Origin: DYTH01 sp964552725
GTDB taxonomy: Bacteria; Desulfobacterota; Syntrophia; Syntrophales; UBA5619
DNA length: 9,822 nt
Assembly (NCBI GenBank): GCA_964552725.1
Contig: CAZKHU010000103.1
Span: 1-9,822, forward strand
Direction: 5' to 3'
The notes under the pieces are model-generated. The model did no database searches and was not told where the DNA came from. It worked only from the letters and a program-made list of their open reading frames with translations. Below, in pieces: positions 1-7,044 of this stretch (position 1 is the first letter of the stretch; each line of letters starts with the position of its first letter). The translations under genes were made by a program, and so were the position numbers.

Positions 1-1
1 A

Positions 2-118
2 GGAGTTTCTTCTGAAAAGCAATATATCCTCTGGATATTTGATGCGCAGATTGGGAGCGAGTTTGTCGCATATCTGAGTCGAAGGTACCGCATGAAACTG
101 ACTGAGGATGAAAAATGA
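2..118 (+). CDS. 3' end of an unrecognised upstream gene (partial)
   Basis: An open frame enters from the left edge and ends at TGA 116-118, giving the last 38 residues of a protein. The tail is charged and ends in KLTEDEK, preceded by an alternating hydrophobic/aromatic stretch (QYILWIFDAQIG). I do not recognise the family. The coding call rests on the open frame, the protein-like composition and the ATGA overlap (115-118) with the start of the sensor kinase, a layout typical of translationally coupled genes in one operon. It could be a small signalling or regulatory partner of the kinase, but that is inference from position only. Confidence 0.6.
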   Translation, partial: GVSSEKQYILWIFDAQIGSEFVAYLSRRYRMKLTEDEK

Positions 119-2967
119 ACGATAAGCCATTATACAACAGTCGAGTAATCGCCACCTATATAGAATTCTTAAAGAAAGAACATTTATATGTAGATATTGA
201 TAGACTTCTTTTTGATTCAAAAATTCCATTGTATGAACTTGAAGACGAGGGGCACTGGTTGACGCAGAATCAGGTCGATGCCTTTCATGATGCCTTAACG
301 CATCAAATAAACGACCCTTTCCTGTCAAGAGATGCGGGACGGTTCATGACTGCTGCCCAGTCCTTAAATGTAACCCGGCAGTTTATGCTCGGGTTTATTA
401 CCCCGATGCAAGCCTATTTGAGGATTCCTAAAGTTGCCAGTTACATAAACAGGGGCGCTTCTTTTTCTGTAAAAAAAATGGGACGCAACAAGGTGGAAAT
501 AACGGTAAATATCTTAACTGGCGTAGAAGAGAAACCCTATCAATGCGACAATAGGATCGGCACTTTTGAGGCAGTTGCGAAACTGTTCACCGCTAAACTG
601 CCTGTGGTGGAGCATCCCGTCTGTGTCCACAAAGGAGGAAACAGTTGTGTGTATGCAATAAGCTGGGACGAACCGCCATATCATAAACTGAGGCGAGTTC
701 GTAACTATTTGGCAATTCCCTTTATATTGTTGGCAACCGCCAGCGGTTTTTTCTACTCCTCGCTGCAATTTGCAGAATGCGCCGTTATTTCCGCAGGAAT
801 TCTGTTTGGCTTGTCCTATTACAGTCAAATAATTGAAAAAAGGGAACTATATGAAAAGATTGAGAGGCAGGGAGACACGGCCAATCGCTTTCTCGACCAG
901 ATAACCGAGAGTTATGAGAATTCACTGCTTGTTCAGGAGATAGGCCAGGCAGTAGCGAACACGCTCGATATCGACAGGCTCCTCGAAGTGATCGGAGAAA
1001 CTCTGGAAAAGAGGCTGAATTTCGACCGGGGGATGATAATGTTTGCCGACTCCGGCAGGACAAATCTCGTCTATGCAACCGGATACGGATACGCGCCTGA
1101 ACTGGACAGCGTCCTGCGCAATACGACCTTTCATCTCGACAAACCCGACTCCCGGGGGCCGTTTGTTGCATCCTTTGTTAATCAGACACCCATCCTGGTC
1201 GGCGATATAAACGACATCAAGAATGATTTCTCTCCGCGCAGCATGGAACTCGCCGAGAGATTGGGAACAAGTTCCTTTATCTGCGTTCCGATTGTCTATG
1301 AGGGCATTTCGGAGGGGGTTCTGGCGGTCGATAACTACAAATCAAGCCGGCCTCTCGGTCAAAGCGGAGTAAACCTGTTGATGGTGATCGCGACGCAAAT
1401 AGCGATCAGTCTCAATAACGCCAGGAACCACTGCAAGCTCAGGGAAAGCGAGGAGCGTTTCCGCGCCCTCAGCGAAAACTCTCCCGATATCATTTACACG
1501 GTTGACAACAGGGCGGTGATTACCTACGTCAACCCGGCGGTGAAGGAAAATCTGCGCTATTCCCCGGAGGATATTGTCGGAAGACCATTTGCCGACATTA
1601 TCTGCAAAGAGGATAAGGGCGTCTTCAGGGAGATTTTTGAAAAGATTATTAATGGTCGTGAAACCATTAAACATTTTAATGGTAAATTCTTGACTGTGGA
1701 TGGTGAAGAGCGACTGTTCACCATCAGCGCCGCGCCCAATATCAATGGCGCCGGAGAAATGACGGGAATAGTTGGAACCCTGAAGGATGTTACCGAACAG
1801 AGGCGCATCGAAGAGCAGCTCCGGCATACTTCAAAAATGAATGCCCTTGGCAAGCTTACCGGCGGCATTGCCCATGATTTCAACAATATCTTGCAGGCTA
1901 TCGGTTCATATACGGAAATTATAAGGCGTAAGAGGAATGAATCGGAAGAGGATTGGAAGTATTTGCGCAGCATTCAGGAGTTAATCGGCAGGGCCACAGA
2001 TCTTGTCAGGCAGATGATGATGTTCAGCCGAAGGATGGAAAGCAGATTTGTGCCTGTCGATTTGAATAGGGAGATCAGAAACAGTTCGGAACTTCTGTTC
2101 GGCACTTTTCCCAAGAATATCAAGATAGAATGTGAATTTGCCGACAATCTGCGGTCGGTCAATGGCGATGCGGGGCAAATTGGACAGGTTCTCCTCAATC
2201 TTGCGGTAAACGCTAAAGACGCCATGCCCGAGGGTGGAACACTGAAAATTGAAACGGCGAATATTGTTCTGGAAAAGCCTCTGGAGGCTTCTTCCGTTAC
2301 GGTAGCCCCCGGCAGTTACGTTGTGTTGCGCGTTTCCGACACCGGCTCCGGGATTGAGCAAAAGGCGCTTGAACACATCTTTGAACCTTTTTTTACCACC
2401 AAGGCAATCGGCAAGGGAACCGGGATCGGACTTGCCGTTGTTTATGGGGTAATAAAGAATCACGGCGGCTATATCTTCTGTCAAAGCGAAGCAGGCAAGG
2501 GAACAATGTTTGAATTCTATCTGCCCGCCGTTGACGATGCCGCCGTTCCTGATGAAAGCGGAGACACCCGCCAGGCCGGCGAGAAAATGGGGGGAGGCGA
2601 GACGATTCTTCTCGTTGATGATGAGGTTTCCCTTCTTGAAACCGGGAGGGAACTCCTTTCCCTTTCCGGGTACGACATTCTTACCGCCTCCTCCGGCGAA
2701 GAAGCGCTGAACGTGCTCCGGAATAAAGGGGGAGGGATAGATCTGATTATCATGGATGTGATGATGCCGGGAATGGGGGGAAGCATTTGTCTCCAGGAGG
2801 CGCTTAAAATATCCCCTGAAATGAAGGTAATTATGGCAAGCGGGTTTATAGAGGACGAAAAGAAGAGGGCGATCATCGATACCGGGGCAGCCGCGTTTAT
2901 CAGAAAACCGTACAGAATTGATGAACTTAATGAAAGAATAAGAGAAGTGCTGGGGATAAAAGCTTAA
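115..2967 (+). CDS. Membrane-anchored hybrid sensor histidine kinase (sensor head-TM-GAF-PAS-HK-REC)
   Basis: This 950-aa protein would sense a signal, autophosphorylate and pass the phosphate to its own receiver domain. Residues 1-188 form a soluble head resembling the ligand-binding part of AraC-type regulators and V4R-like domains, closing with a CVHKGGNSCVYAISW motif; this assignment is tentative. Two hydrophobic helices (about 199-217 and 221-240) form a membrane hairpin, followed by a charged helical linker, a GAF domain (about 282-438) and a PAS/PAC domain (about 445-565). The kinase core has the H-box GGIAHDFNN with His587, N-box Asn699, G1 box DTGSG at 742-746, F-box FEPFF at 756-760 and G2 box GKGTGIGL at 766-773. 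The C-terminal receiver has Asp835/Asp836, phosphoacceptor Asp881, Ser909 and Lys931. The start is supported by GAGG at 104-107 and by the overlap with the preceding stop. No DNA-binding output domain is present, so the final phosphate acceptor or output partner is probably elsewhere. Confidence 0.95.
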   Translation: MNDKPLYNSRVIATYIEFLKKEHLYVDIDRLLFDSKIPLYELEDEGHWLTQNQVDAFHDALTHQINDPFLSRDAGRFMTAAQSLNVTRQFMLGFITPMQAYLRIPKVASYINRGASFSVKKMGRNKVEITVNILTGVEEKPYQCDNRIGTFEAVAKLFTAKLPVVEHPVCVHKGGNSCVYAISWDEPPYHKLRRVRNYLAIPFILLATASGFFYSSLQFAECAVISAGILFGLSYYSQIIEKRELYEKIERQGDTANRFLDQITESYENSLLVQEIGQAVANTLDIDRLLEVIGETLEKRLNFDRGMIMFADSGRTNLVYATGYGYAPELDSVLRNTTFHLDKPDSRGPFVASFVNQTPILVGDINDIKNDFSPRSMELAERLGTSSFICVPIVYEGISEGVLAVDNYKSSRPLGQSGVNLLMVIATQIAISLNNARNHCKLRESEERFRALSENSPDIIYTVDNRAVITYVNPAVKENLRYSPEDIVGRPFADIICKEDKGVFREIFEKIINGRETIKHFNGKFLTVDGEERLFTISAAPNINGAGEMTGIVGTLKDVTEQRRIEEQLRHTSKMNALGKLTGGIAHDFNNILQAIGSYTEIIRRKRNESEEDWKYLRSIQELIGRATDLVRQMMMFSRRMESRFVPVDLNREIRNSSELLFGTFPKNIKIECEFADNLRSVNGDAGQIGQVLLNLAVNAKDAMPEGGTLKIETANIVLEKPLEASSVTVAPGSYVVLRVSDTGSGIEQKALEHIFEPFFTTKAIGKGTGIGLAVVYGVIKNHGGYIFCQSEAGKGTMFEFYLPAVDDAAVPDESGDTRQAGEKMGGGETILLVDDEVSLLETGRELLSLSGYDILTASSGEEALNVLRNKGGGIDLIIMDVMMPGMGGSICLQEALKISPEMKVIMASGFIEDEKKRAIIDTGAAAFIRKPYRIDELNERIREVLGIKA

Positions 2968-3782
2968 TCTCTGCAAGGTCTCATTCCTTTGCAGATAATG
3001 AGCGGAGTGTAGGTAAAACGCCGGGGAGCGACGAAAAACTGCCGGAAATCCTCCTTGAATTTTTCAATTCCGCCGGGATATTCCGCGAAAAGCGGTTGCA
3101 GGCGGTCGGCGGTTACTTCGATCTTTTTTGTCCAGTTAAAGATGTCCGATTCCTTTGCCTTGCCGTAGATAAGGTGGTGCGCCATCAACTCCACCTGTAT
3201 ATTCTCATATTGCCCGTCAAGAAGGTAAGAATAGAGTTTTCTCCCGGAGAAGGTGTCGAAATTGTATTTTTCATCGAGCAGCGCCATGAGTTTTGGCAAA
3301 ATGCCCTTCATCGGCCCGGGAAGTTCGTAGTGACTGAGACAGTTGTAATCGAGATCGAGCAGGCAAAGCCAGCCGCCGGGGTTAAGGAGAGTTTTTAAAT
3401 TTTCAACGATCTTTTGGCTTTCGCTGCGGTAATATTCAAGGACAAAACGCACCCAAATAATGTCGAATGTGCCAATATCAGTCGCGGGCTTTCTGATGTC
3501 GCCAGCCAGGAAACTTATTCCCGGCCTTCCGCCATAACTGCTGATGGCGCCGGCAATGCGCTCCTCGGAAAGATCCACGCCGACAACGCTTCCTCCGGGC
3601 TGCAGCATGTCACGGAAAATATCCGTTGTCACTCCCGGTCCGCATCCAAAATCGAGCACCCGCAGACCGGCCTTGATGCCGCACCAGGCGGCCTGTTTGC
3701 GCACGGCATCGGGATCTGTTTTCTGACTGAGGCGCAGGGCCTCTTCACTGTTTTCCATAAGATAATCGGCGCCTGTCTTCAT
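2964..3782 (-). CDS. Class I SAM-dependent methyltransferase
   Basis: This 272-aa protein would transfer a methyl group from S-adenosylmethionine to an unknown acceptor. Motif I is VLDFGCGPG (residues 42-50). The acidic residue closing strand 2 is Asp70 in GVDLS, a later acidic motif is GDI around Asp95, and FDIIWVRFVLEYY (106-118) matches the post-motif II strand. The Rossmann half is clear; the C-terminal 120 residues, which would choose the substrate, are not family-specific to my eye. An upstream extension of the frame to 3917 exists, but the start at 3782 is chosen because GAGGAGA lies a few bases upstream on the minus strand and the added N-terminus does not look like protein. The stop codon shares the palindrome TTAA with the stop of the convergent kinase. 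The gene stands alone on its strand. The substrate could be a small molecule, a quinone or a lipid. Confidence 0.88.
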   Translation of the reverse strand: MKTGADYLMENSEEALRLSQKTDPDAVRKQAAWCGIKAGLRVLDFGCGPGVTTDIFRDMLQPGGSVVGVDLSEERIAGAISSYGGRPGISFLAGDIRKPATDIGTFDIIWVRFVLEYYRSESQKIVENLKTLLNPGGWLCLLDLDYNCLSHYELPGPMKGILPKLMALLDEKYNFDTFSGRKLYSYLLDGQYENIQVELMAHHLIYGKAKESDIFNWTKKIEVTADRLQPLFAEYPGGIEKFKEDFRQFFVAPRRFTYTPLIICKGMRPCRD

Positions 3783-3910
3783 ATTTCTCCTCAAATTTCC
3801 GCATCGGCAATCCAGATGAACGCGACCCGGCCCCCTTAACACAACCAGCTTGACTGATACAACAGTAAATATGAAAGAATTTATATCTGTTGAGGCAATT
3901 GCAAAACCAT

Positions 3911-3998
3911 TTGTCATTCCCGAATGTCTCTATCGGGAATATGGTTTTTCAAGCAGTTAGAACCAGATTCCCGCTCAGAATCGTTGCGGGAATGACAA
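3911..3998. repeat. Double-hairpin TGTCATTCCCG intergenic repeat
   Basis: The ends form a perfect 12-bp inverted repeat: TTGTCATTCCCG at 3911-3922 against CGGGAATGACAA at 3987-3998. Inside are two hairpins with 8-bp perfect stems: ATTCCCGA 3916-3923 with TCGGGAAT 3933-3940 (9-nt loop), and ATTCCCGC 3967-3974 with GCGGGAAT 3986-3993 (11-nt loop). The two hairpins are related and can alternatively pair end to end. Repeats with a GTCATTCCCG core are common between genes in many proteobacterial genomes and are thought to be small mobile or REP/MITE-like units. Copy number in this genome cannot be judged from one window. Confidence 0.75.
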
Positions 3999-4003
3999 GC
4001 CCG

Positions 4004-4188
4004 GATGGCCACTTGAAAATCCCCCACCTGCGGCCACCCATTATTCCCCCAGTACCGCCTTCATTTTTGTCTCGTATGGGCCTCCTAACGGCTTGTATAC
4101 TGGTCTTATTCTCTTTCCTCATCCCTCATAACTGATATTTCAGGTGGGGGATTTTCAAGTGGCCACAAGTGGGGGAATCGAGGTGGCC
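4004..4188. mobile_element. Transposase-less element with 25-bp perfect inverted repeats (IS21-type ends or MITE)
   Basis: Positions 4006-4030 and 4141-4165 are perfect 25-bp inverted complements, beginning TGGCCACTTG and ending CAAGTGGCCA. Each end carries a second, imperfect copy of the same unit (GGCCAC, a short AT-rich spacer, then CCCCCA): inner left at 4032-4055 and outer right at about 4167-4188. The four units are arranged symmetrically, two per end in opposite orientation. Multiple ~20-25-bp transposase-binding repeats at both ends are a hallmark of IS21-family elements, so I infer a deleted IS21-type copy or a non-autonomous derivative. The 85-bp core holds no gene. A possible 5-bp target duplication, GCCCG, is seen at 3999-4003 and 4189-4193, but it depends on where the ends are drawn. 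Confidence 0.6.
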
Positions 4189-4233
4189 GCCCGAGACAAG
4201 AACGGGGAGTTTTGCAATTGGCTCTGTTATCTG

Positions 4234-4262
4234 TTGATTTTTCGGAGTTATTCTTCTATAGA
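4234..4262 (+). promoter_or_regulatory. Predicted sigma-70-type promoter for the GH57-GT5 gene
   Basis: TTGATT at 4234-4239 and TATAGA at 4257-4262 are separated by 17 bp. The -10 hexamer is the same as that of the tRNA-Leu promoter downstream. It lies just outside the repeat element and about 48 bases before the start codon, which would give a leader of roughly 40 nt. Confidence 0.5.
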
Positions 4263-4309
4263 ACAGCATGGCGATCCGCTGAACCGTCATAATTCTTGAG
4301 AGGTACGAC

Positions 4310-7012
4310 ATGCCGCTTGTCGCTTTCTATTTCCAGCTTCACCAGCCTTTTCGCCTTCACCCCGACGGCGATAAATTCCTCTGGGAGGAGAAGAACCGGG
4401 AGATATTCATCAAGGTGGCCGACAAGTGCTATCTTCCTGCGGTGAGAATGTTCGTTCAACTCGTTAAAGAAAATCCTCTTTTCAAGATTGCCCTGGGGTT
4501 GTCGGGAACGTTCCTTGAGCAGGCCGAGCAGTATCGTCCGGATGTGGTTGACGCCCTGCGGGAATTGATGGATGCCGGGGCCGGCAACCGCCAGGTGGAA
4601 ATACTTGACGAAACCTATTACCACTCCCTGACCAGTCTGTTTGAAGACCCGAAAAAGAGGGAGTTTCTGGCGCAGATACTCCTGCACAGAGAGATGATCA
4701 AACGGATCTTCGGCATTTTTCCAACCTCTTTTCGCAATACCGAGCTCATGTACAACAACGACATTGCCGGGGTCGTGGCCGAGATGGGTTACAAGGCCAT
4801 GCTGTGTGAAAAGCGTGACGACATGTACAGCCGGGATGGGGAAATGATCTCCCCCAATACGGTTTTCCGCGCTCAAAACACCAATATGATCGTCATTCCG
4901 CGCAATCGGGAATTGAGCGACGATATTGCCTTCAGGTTTCCTCACAATCCGCTTGCCCCGGCCCAGTACGCGCGATATCTGTCACTGATTGACGGCGAAG
5001 TGGTGCTGCTCGGATATGATTTCGAACATATCGGCGAACATATCTGGGAAGAGTCCGGGATTTTTGATTTCTGGAAGGGTCTGCCTGGGGCGTTGCGGGA
5101 TTATCCCAATATAGTGCCGGCTACCCCTACCGAAATTGCTGACAAATTTCATGATGTTCCCTGTCCGGTTGTCGATATCCACGGACTTTCCACCTCCTCC
5201 TGGGCGGATGCCGGCCGCGACACCTTCGGCTGGCTCGGCAATCCGACGCAGTATGAACTGTTCCGGGATATCGAAAGTCTGGAGAAGCATGCCAAACGGG
5301 CAGGGGGAGATCTTCTCAGGCGCTGGCGACATCTGACAACCTCGGACCACGTCTATTTTCTCCATGAGCGGATAGGGGAGGACCATGCCGTTCATGCCTA
5401 TTTCAACCCTTACGGCGGTTCGATAGCTCAGCCCACTCATATTCTTACCCGCAAGATCGATAAACTCGAAGTTGCCTTAAAGCGCTTTGATGTGATCAAG
5501 AAAAGGGAAAAAACCGCCATTTTGATAATATCTCCGGAAACCGGCAGACTGCCGGAGGATATGGGAACTCTCGCCAGGTTCATCTCCGGGAAGAGCGGCG
5601 GCCAGGGAGAGGTGGTCTCTGCCTTGTGCGAGGGGCTTACCGAGCGGGGATTGGAGGTTCACCTTGCCATACTGAATCTCAAAAAGAGGTTTCAGCGCGA
5701 ATTGCAGATGAGCGAGGTTCAATGGCGGGAGGCGCGCTATCGGATTGATCCGGAAAACATCCACCTGATCAGTTCCTCATTGTTTGCCGATAACCTGAGC
5801 GCCTATTCCGGCGATGCGATTGCGACTGCGGCTGAATTCCAGAAGGAAACGGTAAAGAACATAATAAAAACCGTACGAGCCCAGAGCGGGAACCGACTGA
5901 TTCTGCATACGCATGACTGGATGGCGGGAGGCGCAATAGTCGCTTACGCAAAGGCAACCGGCCTGCCCGTTCTGCACACGGTTCATAACATCTTTACATC
6001 GTTGATTCCGTTTGAACTTTTTGATGGAATAGATATGGATCGCATTGGCGATTTAATGTACCGCTCGGAGAAGGATGGAAAGTCATGTATAGACTCGCAG
6101 GCGACGGCGATAAAAAACGCGACTATGATCAATTTCGTGGGCGAGAGGTTTTTACAGGAGGTTGTGGAGGATTACTTCCTCGACAGAAATCTGGTGCCGC
6201 CCAGCGTCCGCAGCGAGGTAAAGGAGAAGTTCCGGCATGGAGTCGTGCGGGCTATTATCAACGCCCCCTCCTCGCTTATGTACCCGGAACATTGCGAGGC
6301 GCTGATCAGAAAATATGGGCCTGAGGACGATGTAATAGAGGCAAAACGTGCAAATATGCTGGAATTTCAGCGTATAATGGGATTGAGTGCAGACCCGGAC
6401 GCCATCCTTCTTTACTGGCCTTCCCGCCTGGATGCATTTCAAAAAGGGGTGGAGCTTATTGAACAGATTGTTCAAAAGTTTGCCGAAACACATCAGGATG
6501 TGCAGTTTGCGTTTGTTGCCGACGGGATTGGCAACGATCGGACTCACTCGGATATTTTAGGCGGAATTTCCTGGGCGTCCGGAGGACGGATCGCGTATCA
6601 TCCGTTCGATGAGGCCTTGTCTCTCCTGGGTTATGCTGCCGCGCATGATGTATTTGGCGCCTCCCTTTATGAACCTTGCGGGCAGATCGACCAGGTCGGA
6701 AATATCTTCGGAGCGACCGCCACTAACCGCGATACCGGAGGATACCACGACAAAATACAGGAACTGCGGCTGAATAATAATTGCTATTCCCTTGATTTTG
6801 GCAATGGCTTTCTTTTTCATGACTATGACGCCGGCGGATTGTGGTACGGTCTTGAAAAAAGCGTTGCGTTTCATCGGCTTCCGGCGGAGGTCAGAAGGGG
6901 CCATATAAGCCGGATTATGCGTTGGGCCCGGGAACGCTACAGCCTCGGGCACATGATCGCCGAATATATCGCTATCTACGAAAAGCTTAACGGCGATCGT
7001 CCACTCGTTTAG
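4310..7012 (+). CDS. GH57 alpha-amylase-type / GT5 glycogen-synthase-type fusion protein
   Basis: This 900-aa protein joins two alpha-glucan domains and probably acts on internal glycogen or maltodextrin; no signal peptide is visible. Residues 1 to about 395 are glycoside hydrolase family 57. They show HQP at 11-13, VEILDETYYHSL, FRNTELMYN with candidate nucleophile Glu145, GYDFEHIGEH with candidate acid Asp237, and SSWADAGRDTFGWLGN around Trp298. This matches the MJ1611-like alpha-amylase subgroup rather than branching enzymes. Residues from about 403 to 900 resemble glycogen/starch synthase (GT5). They show a KSGGQGEVV loop at 428-436 in place of the usual K-x-GGL, HTHDW at 533-537, HNIF in the acceptor region, SRLDAFQKG with Arg706 and Lys712, and EPCGQ at 788-792 with conserved Glu788 and Cys790. 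Key residues of both halves are present, so both may be active. GAGAGG at 4298-4303 supports the start. Net role (synthesis, trimming or transfer of glucan chains) cannot be told from sequence. Confidence 0.9.
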   Translation: MPLVAFYFQLHQPFRLHPDGDKFLWEEKNREIFIKVADKCYLPAVRMFVQLVKENPLFKIALGLSGTFLEQAEQYRPDVVDALRELMDAGAGNRQVEILDETYYHSLTSLFEDPKKREFLAQILLHREMIKRIFGIFPTSFRNTELMYNNDIAGVVAEMGYKAMLCEKRDDMYSRDGEMISPNTVFRAQNTNMIVIPRNRELSDDIAFRFPHNPLAPAQYARYLSLIDGEVVLLGYDFEHIGEHIWEESGIFDFWKGLPGALRDYPNIVPATPTEIADKFHDVPCPVVDIHGLSTSSWADAGRDTFGWLGNPTQYELFRDIESLEKHAKRAGGDLLRRWRHLTTSDHVYFLHERIGEDHAVHAYFNPYGGSIAQPTHILTRKIDKLEVALKRFDVIKKREKTAILIISPETGRLPEDMGTLARFISGKSGGQGEVVSALCEGLTERGLEVHLAILNLKKRFQRELQMSEVQWREARYRIDPENIHLISSSLFADNLSAYSGDAIATAAEFQKETVKNIIKTVRAQSGNRLILHTHDWMAGGAIVAYAKATGLPVLHTVHNIFTSLIPFELFDGIDMDRIGDLMYRSEKDGKSCIDSQATAIKNATMINFVGERFLQEVVEDYFLDRNLVPPSVRSEVKEKFRHGVVRAIINAPSSLMYPEHCEALIRKYGPEDDVIEAKRANMLEFQRIMGLSADPDAILLYWPSRLDAFQKGVELIEQIVQKFAETHQDVQFAFVADGIGNDRTHSDILGGISWASGGRIAYHPFDEALSLLGYAAAHDVFGASLYEPCGQIDQVGNIFGATATNRDTGGYHDKIQELRLNNNCYSLDFGNGFLFHDYDAGGLWYGLEKSVAFHRLPAEVRRGHISRIMRWARERYSLGHMIAEYIAIYEKLNGDRPLV

Positions 7013-7044
7013 CGGAAATGGAAGAACCTGCCCGGTCCCGTGGG

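Larger units (their letters stand above)
3783..4309. other. Intergenic region carrying two repeat elements
   Basis: This 527-bp stretch separates the divergently transcribed methyltransferase and GH57-GT5 genes and should hold both promoters. No open frame in it looks coding. It contains a double-hairpin repeat (3911-3998), a 25-bp inverted-repeat element (about 4004-4188) and a predicted promoter for the rightward gene. I see no convincing -35/-10 pair for the leftward methyltransferase; a TATAAA-like box on the minus strand near 3880 lacks a matching -35. Confidence 0.7.

Noticed and set aside
1981..2976. A 331-codon minus-strand open frame under the kinase domain
   Set aside because: It is antisense to the kinase catalytic core and receiver, whose motifs are unambiguous; its translation has no domain features.
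3783..3917. N-terminal extension of the methyltransferase frame
   Set aside because: The extra 45 residues have no conserved character, and a strong GAGGAGA ribosome site precedes the ATG at 3782.
3890..4135. 81-codon plus-strand open frame in the intergenic region
   Set aside because: It lies across both repeat elements, lacks a ribosome site and has a composition set by the repeats.
3911..4188. CRISPR-like repeats
   Set aside because: The repeats are inverted and only two to four in number, with no regular spacers and no cas genes.
7013..7044. Bidirectional terminator between the GH57-GT5 gene and mtaD
   Set aside because: The 32-bp gap contains no stable GC-rich stem followed by a T run.
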